From contig NZ_CP101114.1 of the NCBI RefSeq assembly GCF_024297065.1, positions 620,001-684,000 of the forward strand: a stretch of DNA of 64,000 nt, in the 5' to 3' direction. Positions 52,400 through 60,800 of the stretch are shown one piece after another (positions within the stretch are counted from its first letter, which is position 1; each line of letters begins with the position of its first letter). The notes under the pieces were generated by a model. It ran no database searches, was not told the origin of the DNA, and saw only the letters and a program-made list of their open reading frames with translations. The translations under genes were made by a program, and so were the position numbers. Source of the DNA: Bartonella harrusi. Its GTDB lineage: Bacteria > Pseudomonadota > Alphaproteobacteria > Rhizobiales > Rhizobiaceae.

Positions 52400-52469
52400 T
52401 CTAAATATCTAATAAATTTTGAATGGAATGTTCTTAAGAAGGTGCGCCCCGCTGTGCCCGCGGTGTTAT

Positions 52470-53226
52470 TTATGCTGCTTGATTTGCATCTTCAGAATTG
52501 CAATCATATTCGTAATCATCATCATAACCATAATCATCATAATATTCGTGACGATAGTAATCATCTTCGCTACCAAATTCGGGATATGCATCATCACAGA
52601 TATCTTCATTAGCAGTTAAAGAAGCATTGCTATGAATATAAGAATTGCCTGAGATAAGAGCATCACAAATATAAGCAGGGCCCTTTATTTTTGCATTGCC
52701 ACCAAAATGGGCATCATCATAAACCCTAGCATTTTCATAAATTTTAGCACCATCAGTAATAATAGCTTTATTACAAACCACGGCATTACCAAAAACTTGA
52801 CCAGCGATTTTTGTATCATCATAGATTTTTGCATGATCATAAATGCAAGCATCATTACCCAAAAACCATGCCTTGCCAGTGACTAAAGCATTTCCATAAA
52901 CCTTGGCTTGTCTAAAAACTTTAAATTCTTGATAAATTTTAGCATTCTCATAAAGCTTGGCATCCAAAAAAACGCAGCATCATCATAAATCCAAAATTGC
53001 CTTCGTGTGATAGGTTGCTTTCCTTTTCGATATACCCCCCCCTAGATCACCTTTTTTAACATCACCAAAATCTCTTAAAGCTCTAATACGGTATAAATAA
53101 TGATCATCTATTAATTCACAATCATCAATAAATTCATATTTTTTACAGGCTCTTGTTTTGCAAGGGATGTAGTGTCATTTGCATTGGAAGCGATAACAGG
53201 GTGTTTTTAACTGTAGATTTCATCAT
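52470..53226 (-). pseudogene. Left-handed beta-helix protein, copy 3, frameshifted
   Basis: The C-terminal 165 codons are open (52967-52470) with hexapeptides such as KLYENAKIY and VVCNKAIITDGAKI. Upstream, the shared N-module (LYRIRALRDFGDVKKGDLGG, then IEKESNLSHEG) is present but in other frames: one break is at an eight-base G run (53035-53042), another near 52994, and probably a third near 53200 between the start MKSTVKNT and the rest. The C-terminus ends in an asparagine/aspartate/tyrosine-rich tail (YYRHEYYDDYGYDDDYEYD). It is the most 5' member of the minus-strand gene run. Confidence 0.7.
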
Positions 53227-53261
53227 TAAATCCTTACTGATTAGATGTTTTTCATTAACAA

Positions 53262-53331
53262 CCCTATAAGGGCATCGGGTGTTGAAAAACACGGCAGTAA
53301 GTCCGTTGCTTACACTTTTCCCTAATAAGGG
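53262..53331. promoter_or_regulatory. Two CCCT-n-AGGG dyads upstream of the beta-helix genes
   Basis: CCCTATAAGGG at 53262-53272 and CCCTAATAAGGG at 53320-53331 flank 47 bp and lie just upstream of the third beta-helix copy on the minus strand. Their arms are only four bases, but the similarity of the two and their position in the leader suggest operators for the beta-helix/recombination gene run. Confidence 0.3.
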
Positions 53332-53953
53332 TATTGTATGGTGTAAACACACCTGACAGAATCTTCATATACTAACAAGAGCATAAAAGACAGCCAGTAT
53401 TTTAAAGACATGGGAGAGGCTATCTCGTAACCTATCTACTAACGGTTTAGTGTTTGAAACACTTAAGTATTTATATAACAAAATACGTATTTATTATCAA
53501 TCACATTTTATTCTTTTTTGTATTTTTTGTAATTATTTTTTATGCCATTGTGTATAAATATGCATCATATGCTTATGAATATTTTACGTTTTATTTCCTA
53601 TATTTGAATCTATATTACATAATTGCGTTATTTTTCTCTTTTAAACATCATAATAACTAAAATCGCTTTTATGATGCGTATTTTTAAATTTATAAAGCAT
53701 CATTATTTTTATGAGATAACTTGTGAATATTTTTGTGATTTTTTTATAAGAGGTTGGTAATTTAAACAGCCTTAATAGAGATCGCATTTTTATAACCAAA
53801 GCTTTTGATTCATTATCTATAGCCATCGCATCATTTTTATAAAACAAAGGGTAAATATAATCATGCGGTTTTGATTTGTTATAAAAAGATATATAGATAC
53901 CTATTGAATTCTTATAGCATTATCAAAATACCTTTTAAGGGGCTTTTGTTTCT

Positions 53954-54007
53954 TGTCAGTCATGTCAGTCATGTCAGTCATGTCAGTCATGTCAGTCATG
54001 TCAGTCA
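53954..54007. repeat. Six-copy 9-bp tandem repeat (TGTCAGTCA)
   Basis: Six head-to-tail copies of TGTCAGTCA, with no visible variation inside the array. Two further TGTCAGT motifs lie 140-170 bp downstream, one direct (54149-54155) and one inverted (54173-54179). Read as protein in one frame it would give Ser-His-Val repeats, but there is no sound gene around it. It resembles iteron-like or operator arrays. Confidence 0.85.
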
Positions 54008-54071
54008 TTTTATCCCCTCATTTAAAAAAACATCATATTTCAATATTTTAGTATTTTTCAAAATTTTGAAA

Positions 54072-54103
54072 CATCACGTATAAAAGCCATCACGTATAAA
54101 AGC
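54072..54103. repeat. 16-bp tandem duplication
   Basis: CATCACGTATAAAAGC occurs twice without a gap. It lies 64 bp after the 9-bp array. It could be slippage or a doubled binding site; the array context makes the second possible. Confidence 0.8.
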
Positions 54104-54759
54104 AATGGGAGTAAGATAGACAATTAATGACATGAGTTGTGTCTGTTTTGTCAGTATCTGTCAAAAAATTGAACTGACAGCATTTATGATTAGAGTGCGT
54201 GTTTAAATCATGTTTTATGAGAGGGCATATGATCGTTTAAAGCCTTTCAAAAGACAGCTTGTGATTATGAGAAATGCTATCAAGGCTTTTATAGCTATTA
54301 ATTTAATAGGTTTTGGGGTGTTTTTTTAGCTCATTTTAAAAAAATTTAGCAAAAAATAAAAAGTGTTATATTTCAATATGTTAAAATTTATCAATTTTCA
54401 ATAAACAACTCATAGTTGACGATAATTGACAATATAGTGTGTAAATACAATCAATATTATAGGTTTTTGGGGGGAGTGTGATTTATTTTTACAAAAATAA
54501 GTCATTAAAAGAGTAACGAATAGAAGCATTCATTCTTCTTTTTAAAGAGAGCTTTTGCAAGATATGAAAGGCATCATTTGAGATTGCGAGTTAATCTTTT
54601 AAAGGCAATGTAAAAAATCTCATTCTATTTAAGATAGGATTTCTTAAAAGCCTTAAAGCAATCCAAATGAGAGTATCTAAAAGTGCAAGGCTTCTCTTTT
54701 TAGAATAGCGCATGGTAAAGAATTTTCCTTTAAGATTGTACATAAGCAACATAACAAGA

Positions 54760-54793
54760 GGGGTATAGATTATGGTTATAAGATCTATACCCC
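54760..54793. repeat. 11-bp perfect inverted repeat
   Basis: GGGGTATAGAT and ATCTATACCCC are separated by 12 bases, about 50 bp beyond the stop of the type ISP remnant on the minus strand. No T tract follows on either side, so a terminator is not the obvious reading. It could be a recombination or protein-binding site. Confidence 0.6.
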
Positions 54794-54843
54794 TTATGAG
54801 ATTGGCATGTTCATATGATAGGCATGCTTCATAAGTCTTAAGT

Positions 54844-55540
54844 CTATTCAGTTTCTCTTAATTCCAAATTTGGTAGGTTTTTAACAATCTTCATTGTTTC
54901 TAAACTTACCGTAATAACCCTTTGGAACAATTTCAATGGATAAGCAGGGTTGCCAACGGTCTCAAGTGCATAGCGATTGGTATCATTAACAATGCCACTC
55001 TTTTTATCAGTTTTTACACATTGACGCCCCATAACCCATTCAAGAGCGGGTTTACCATTTACGATATAGTCATAAGCTTTAAGAGGAATATCTGTTATTG
55101 TGATATTGCTATTGTAAATAACAGTGGTTTTATTCTTTTCCTTGCTATTGCCAGCGAATTTCATTTCTGTAACGTAATAAAACTTTTCGGGGTTCTTGAT
55201 ATCTGTCAGTTTTGGATTGCCTTTTTTAAAGGTCACGAGATAAGGTTCTATGGTTTTATAATTAACGTGTAAATTTTCTAATTCACGACCAGCATTAACA
55301 AATTCCCAGAAATCTTCAGCACTCTTTACACAAGGGATGCGAGGGAGCTCTTTAGAGAGATTATCAGCATAACAAGCACGATAATCTTCTGAATGCAAGA
55401 GCCCGTAAACATAATAAAAGATATCTTCTTTAGTGATGTTCTCATTAGGATAAGAAGATTTAGAGCCTTATATTGAAATTTCTTTAAACCCGCATCTGGA
55501 ATCCCATCATGATTTTTTTTGCTTTGATAGGCTATAAGCT
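54844..55540 (-). pseudogene. C-terminal remnant of a type ISP restriction-modification/helicase protein
   Basis: The open part (55398-54844, 184 codons) begins HSEDYRACYADNLSKELPRIP and contains SAEDFWEFVNAGRELENLHVNY, which matches the C-terminal target-recognition region of type ISP enzymes (single-chain helicase, methylase and specificity proteins). Upstream, ITKEDIFYYVYGLL continues in the same frame, and NHDGIPDAGLKKFQ, the preceding motif, lies in a different frame before an intervening stop. The nuclease, helicase and methylase domains are absent. It is the end of a once large gene of more than 1000 codons. Confidence 0.75.
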
Positions 55541-55576
55541 TTGGTCATGATGTTTAATTGATCCGATGATAATAAA

Positions 55577-55671
55577 ACTATAGCTACTTGCTATAGCTCA
55601 TCTATAGTTGCTGTCTCTCAGATGTAACAGTTAAACGATTAAAATGAATAATATTGTTTATTAAACTGTTA
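55577..55671. promoter_or_regulatory. Repeated palindromes upstream of the two-partner secretion genes
   Basis: CTATAG, itself palindromic, occurs three times (55578, 55591, 55602), and ACTATAG/CTATAGT form a dyad across the group. A second dyad, TAACAGTT (55625-55632) and AACTGTTA (55664-55671), follows. All lie within 200 bp upstream of the transporter gene, a plausible control region. No promoter consensus is clear. Confidence 0.3.
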
Positions 55672-55766
55672 TGAATGGATTAAAGTCTTTTTTTATTCTC
55701 TGAATAGGTTTACACACTCTACCTTGGTAAATTTGTACAAGTGCGTTCTTGCACTTTAATAGAGAG

Positions 55767-57728
55767 ATGAAAGTCTTCATGGGGGGAGATAAGATAGTTT
55801 TTATAGCCAATAAAGCGGGGGCAGACAGTACAGTTTATGTTTTTTCCCTTCCTCTTCAAAGAATTGTTTTCTTCAGAACATTACAACAATGTTATGCATT
55901 TTGTTTTTCTTTCTTAAGGAAGCATAAGGTGTATTGTTTTGCCCTTCCTGTTGAGTGTAAAAAATTAATGATCCGGTTATTTTGTTGTTTTGTGCTTGCC
56001 ATGGTTTTAAGTGTTATCGCATTGCCGGGTTTTGCAGAAAATATACGGGATCAAGTGATCCATCAATCAGAGACTATTCAACGTCAACAAACGCAACAGC
56101 GACGTTTTCAGGAATGGCACAAAAGGACAAGAAAGCCTGAAGTATTTTTTGAGGATGATGAGGAAAGCACCTCCGATAATGCTTCGAGATCAAAAACCTG
56201 TTTTATGATCAAAAATATTGCGTTGATGGGTGCTAGGTTGATTTCTTATAGAGATCTTCATGGCAGCATTTCCCGTTGGGAAGGGCACTGTTTAGGCATT
56301 GATGATATCAACAAAGTGCTCAAAGCGGTAACCATGCTTTATGTCAAGCGTGGTTATATCGCGGTGCGGGCTTATTTGCCTGAGCAAGATTTAAGGGGTG
56401 GTCATCTCAAAATTGTTGTTGTTGAAGGTCGTGTAGAGGATATCACCCTGGATGGTCATAAAGTTGAGAGGAAAGATCGCGGCGAAATCGCCACGGCTTT
56501 TCCAAATCTGATTGGTCATCCGACCAATTTACGCGCGATAGAACAAGGGCTTGATCAAATTAATCGGCTGTTTTCTCGTCAAGCCACTCTTAATCTTGAA
56601 GCTGGAAAAGTTTCTGGTGATTCTATTCTTGATCTTCATATAGTCAAACAGAAACCTTGGAGTTTTACAGTTTCCAGTGATAATCTTGGAGCTCAGGCAA
56701 CAGGTCTCTACCAAACACGCTTGAGCCTTTCTTTTGATGATTTATTAGCTTCCAATGATCAATGGTCGTTTAGCTATCAGCGCTCCATGGATGGTGGTGT
56801 GTATTATTTCACAGACGCGCGTCCCAACAGTGATACGGTCACGGGCTCCTTTTCCATTCCCTATGGTTATTGGACAGCGGGTTTTGATGGCACGTGGAGC
56901 CAATATCATTCGAGTGTTAAAGGAATATTTTCTGACATTTTAACATCGGGCAAGTCGTTATCGCTTACCCCTTGGATTTCGCGGGTTATTGCCCGTGATC
57001 AGGAGGGCAAGACATGGCTTACGGGACGATTGACCTGGAAATATGCCGATAATTTTATTCTGGGCAGTAGGATTGATGTATCGAGCCGTAAATTGGCTAT
57101 TGCGACCTTTGCATTTGATCATATGCGCCAATGGCTTGGAGGAGAATTGAATGTTCATCTAGGGTTTCATAAAGGTTTAGCGATCTTAGATGCCTATGAT
57201 GATAAAGAGCAAGAAAATGTCTCGCTCAATGCGCCCAAAGGGCAATTTAGAAAATGGTCTTTTTCCTTGAGCTATGTGCGTCCTTTTTCACTCCATTCAT
57301 ATCATTTTCGCTACAATAGCCTGTTTTCAGGGCAGTGGTCTCCCGATAGTTTGTTTGGTTCAGAACAAATATCGCTTGGCGGCAACTCTTCTATACGCGG
57401 GGTGCGTGAGGCGGTTTATTACGGCAATAACGGAGTGTTTTGGCGCAATGAATTGTCCCTGTTATTGCCAGGTTTTACCTCCAAGAGAGGTCGTAAATTG
57501 ATGAGCCAATTTTCCCCTTATTTGGCGCTTGATCTGGGGGCTGTGGCCGATGATGCAAGCAAAAACAGTTTTGGTGGTCGCTTGGTTGGCGCAACGCTTG
57601 GTTTTCATGCGGCTGGAGAGATGATGGATGTTGATTTGTCTTATTCCAATCTTTTGAAGGCGTCGACACCGCTGGAGAAAGGGACTAGGGGTGGAGTATT
57701 GCAAGTACGGGCTTTGTTAAGGTTTTAG
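55767..57728 (+). CDS. Two-partner secretion outer-membrane transporter (TpsB, FhaC/ShlB/HecB family)
   Basis: Beta-barrel that exports the adjacent TpsA protein. The signal peptide (IRLFCCFVLAMVLSVIALPGFA) begins only at an internal ATG (55968), so either the start is there (about 586 residues) or a long N-terminal leader from 55767 precedes it; 55749 (TTG) and 55779 are further options. A POTRA domain follows (CFMIKNIALMGARLISY, YVKRGYIAVRAYLPEQDLRG). The barrel has the lid-loop motif SIRGVREAVYYG, equivalent to VRGF/Y. It ends in LQVRALLRF with the expected C-terminal aromatic. It is 93 bp upstream of its cargo gene. Confidence 0.9.
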   Translation: MKVFMGGDKIVFIANKAGADSTVYVFSLPLQRIVFFRTLQQCYAFCFSFLRKHKVYCFALPVECKKLMIRLFCCFVLAMVLSVIALPGFAENIRDQVIHQSETIQRQQTQQRRFQEWHKRTRKPEVFFEDDEESTSDNASRSKTCFMIKNIALMGARLISYRDLHGSISRWEGHCLGIDDINKVLKAVTMLYVKRGYIAVRAYLPEQDLRGGHLKIVVVEGRVEDITLDGHKVERKDRGEIATAFPNLIGHPTNLRAIEQGLDQINRLFSRQATLNLEAGKVSGDSILDLHIVKQKPWSFTVSSDNLGAQATGLYQTRLSLSFDDLLASNDQWSFSYQRSMDGGVYYFTDARPNSDTVTGSFSIPYGYWTAGFDGTWSQYHSSVKGIFSDILTSGKSLSLTPWISRVIARDQEGKTWLTGRLTWKYADNFILGSRIDVSSRKLAIATFAFDHMRQWLGGELNVHLGFHKGLAILDAYDDKEQENVSLNAPKGQFRKWSFSLSYVRPFSLHSYHFRYNSLFSGQWSPDSLFGSEQISLGGNSSIRGVREAVYYGNNGVFWRNELSLLLPGFTSKRGRKLMSQFSPYLALDLGAVADDASKNSFGGRLVGATLGFHAAGEMMDVDLSYSNLLKASTPLEKGTRGGVLQVRALLRF

Positions 57729-57821
57729 AGGAAGGGGCGGTAAAGGATATCGCTTTGTTGTTTACACCCTTTGGGGGCTTTTTTTACAAAAAGATTGATA
57801 GGATTTGATGAGGAGTGAAAG

Positions 57822-60800
57822 ATGCGGGGATTGAAGGATCAACAGCATAAATTGGGATATGAAGCCAAGCTCGGGCAGCATGCTCTTGGTATTTTGCAGA
57901 AAGGGGCGCACAAGGGGCTTTCTCTGGTTTTAAGCTTTTGCTTGGCCTTTCAGCCATTTTTATTGCAAGCACAAGCGCTTGGCACGCAAGGCCCTGTTGG
58001 GCAAGAGAACCAAGGGATTAAAGCGGCTGATGGGGTTGGCTCTGTTTTCCGCCCAACGGTGGGCGTAGCAGGCAATGGTGTGCCGCTGATTGATATTGCG
58101 CGTCCCAATGGACACGGTCTTTCTCATAATAAATATGACACTTTTAATGTTGATGCCCATGGTGTGATTTTAAACAATTCCACCAAAGAGGTTTCGCGTT
58201 CACAGCGTGGGGGATTGGTGCCTGGTAACGGCAATTTACGCGGTGTTGGGGCAGCAAAGGTTATTCTCAATGAAGTGGTGAGCGCCAATCGCTCGCGTCT
58301 TGAAGGGATGACGGAAGTTCATGGGCAAGCGGCAGATGTGATTATCGCTAATCCCAATGGACTGACCTGTAATGGTTGCGGTTTTATCAACACACCACGG
58401 GTGACCTTATCGACTGGGCAGCCGATTATTGGGGCTGATGGTTCTTTGAGTGGTTTGCGTGTTGAAGGTGGTAACATCACCATAGGTGCGCATGGGGTTG
58501 ATGGAAGTTCATTGGATATTTTTGATCTTGTTTCGCGCAAGATCCGTATAGAGGGACCCATTCAAGTCAAAGGGGAATTGGCGGTTATAGCAGGGCATAA
58601 TCATTTTGATTATGGGAAGCGAGAAGCAACGTCACTTGGTTCTGATGGCAAAGAGATGGAATTGGCAATCGATTCCAGCGCGTTTGGTGGCATGTATGCG
58701 GGGCAGATCCGGGTTCTTGCCAATGATAAAGGTGCGGGCGTCAAGATGCTGGGCAATATGGCAGCCAATGCCGGCGCCATGAAGTTGACCAGTGATGGCA
58801 AGCTGGTGTTTGCCAAAGCACGTGCTAAAGGATCTGTCAAAGCGCATTCTCATCATGACAGTGTGCATGTGAAAGATCTGGTTTTTTCAGAACAGGCGGT
58901 TGAGCTAAAAGCTTCGAAGCATGTTGAACTGGCAGAGCATGCTCGCGTTGCGGCAAAGGATGCTGTTGATGTGCAGGCTTCTACTATTGCCCTTAAATCG
59001 GATACTTTGTTGGCGAGTGGCATTGACAATGATGGCACACAGTCAGCGACGGGTTCTTTACACCTCAAGGCAGGAAGACTTGAGGCGGGGAATGGACGGA
59101 TAGCCGCCGGTGGTCTTTTAGAGATCCAAGCAGCAAATATTGATTTTTCGCGTATAAAAGACAATGGGCAAACAGGGATCTCTTCCCTTGGTGATATGAC
59201 CATTAAAAGCAATCACATCCATGCTTTCAACAACCATATTGGTGCGAGCGGGAATATTGTCTTGAGAGCCGATGAGGCTCTCAGCGTAGGGGGTGGTCAT
59301 TATAGTGCTGGCGGTTTTCTTTTGATGGAAGCCGCACAATTGTCTTCTCGCGCCAAATTAGGAGCAGAGCAAAAAATTGACCTTTATGCGCATAGTGGTG
59401 ATCTTCTTCAAGAAGGGACTGTCTCGTCTAATGGGGAGGTCACGCTTAAAGCCCATGACGCTCTCAATCACACCGGTGCGATTGTCAGTCTCCAGAAGGT
59501 TTCCTTGACAGCGGGCGGCATGCTGACAACCGGACAAGAGAGTGCAATTTTAAGTCATGATATTGCTATGAACGTTGATGCTCTTACCCAAGCGGGGGTT
59601 ATGGAAGCGCAAGAGGGCACATTAACCCTTCAAATGCGTGATGGGGTCATCAATAGCGGCACAATGCGCGGTGATAGCGTTGATGTCCATGCTGGTGCTT
59701 TGACCAATCAAGGTTTGTTGATTGCTCACAATGCTATGCAACTGACGATCCGTGCCAAGGAAGGGCCTGGGGCGCAAAAAGCCTTTGTTAAAAATGCCTC
59801 TGAAGCCGTTTTGCAAAGTGGTGGCGCTTTTGTTTTATCAGCAGGACACTTAACCAATGCCGGTAGCATGGGCTCCAGTGGTGAGAGTGTTGCCCTCAAT
59901 GTGGAGGGTGATGTCAACAATAGTGGGCTGATCTATGGCAAAAAATCCACAACGCTTGCTGTGGATGGTGCTTTAACCAACAAGCATGGCAAGATAATTG
60001 CTGAAGAAGATCTCACCCTTGGTGGGTTGAAGAGAGAACGTGCTGGGCATGTGGTTAATGAAGAGGGAGTCTTGAACAGCTTTACCGGCAAGATGAAACT
60101 TGTCGCAACTTCTTTAACCAATAAAAGTGCAAAATCAGCTGATCCATCCCGACAAGATGCAACATTGCAAGAGCAACAGAGCGCTAGACTCGATGAGGGG
60201 GAGGCAGCCTACATCTTAGCACGTGGTGGTTTACTGATAGATGTTGGTGCTTTTGAGAATCGTGACAGTCTGATCTCTACGCAAGGTGCTACCAGTGTTG
60301 TTGCCGACAGGATAGCGCAGGCTGGCATTGTGGAAAGTGAGAGTGGTGATCTTCAACTGACCAGCCATGGTGCGCTGATCAATAGCGGTTTGATTGCAAG
60401 CAATGGTGCAATCACTCTTGAAGCAGGAAAGGATCTGCTACAGAGCGGACGGATTGTTTCGCAAAAGGGGATAGAGCTCTCCAGTAATGGCACATTAACA
60501 ATGGAAGAACCAAGTGAGGTTGCTGCCTATGCTGTTGTCCTTAAAGCGAAGACACTAAACCAAGCAGGGCATATGGAAGCCCAAGGTGGCACGCTTACCC
60601 TCAAAAGCCATGGTGTTTTAAGCAATACCGGTACCATGGTGGGTGGTGTTATTGAAGCACAACTTGGTTCTTTAACAAATTCCGGTCAGCTTTTAGCCAA
60701 GGATTCCTTGACGCTTGTCGCAGAAAATCATGATCCGTTATGGGAGCAGGGTGGTCTGCTTTTAAATGGGAAAGGTGGGGTTCTCAAAAGTGGTGGTGCT

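Larger units (their letters stand above)
53353..54843. other. AT-rich non-coding region with repeats
   Basis: About 1.5 kb without a supportable gene. It holds the six-copy 9-bp tandem repeat, a 16-bp tandem duplication, further TGTCAGT copies, and an 11-bp inverted repeat, all listed separately. It separates the beta-helix run from the type ISP remnant. Confidence 0.5.

Noticed and set aside
52440..52468. GC-rich hairpin as terminator after the third beta-helix copy
   Set aside because: There are CCGC/GCGG arms but no T tract and imperfect pairing, so it was not strong enough to list.
53143..53352. Minus-strand 69-codon frame upstream of the third beta-helix copy
   Set aside because: Only its last part (from the ATG at 53226) fits the start of the broken beta-helix gene; the rest is leader sequence with dyads.
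53954..54007. Tandem array as a possible CRISPR
   Set aside because: The units are 9 bp with no spacers and no cas genes are in the window.
53871..54083. Plus-strand frame with repeated Ser-His-Val encoded by the 9-bp array
   Set aside because: It has no ribosome-binding site, no family resemblance and AT-rich random composition outside the repeat. The array explains the pattern better as DNA.
57729..57821. Terminator between the transporter and exoprotein genes
   Set aside because: A seven-T run follows a GC-rich patch, but the stem is only about three base pairs; the two genes are expected to be expressed together.
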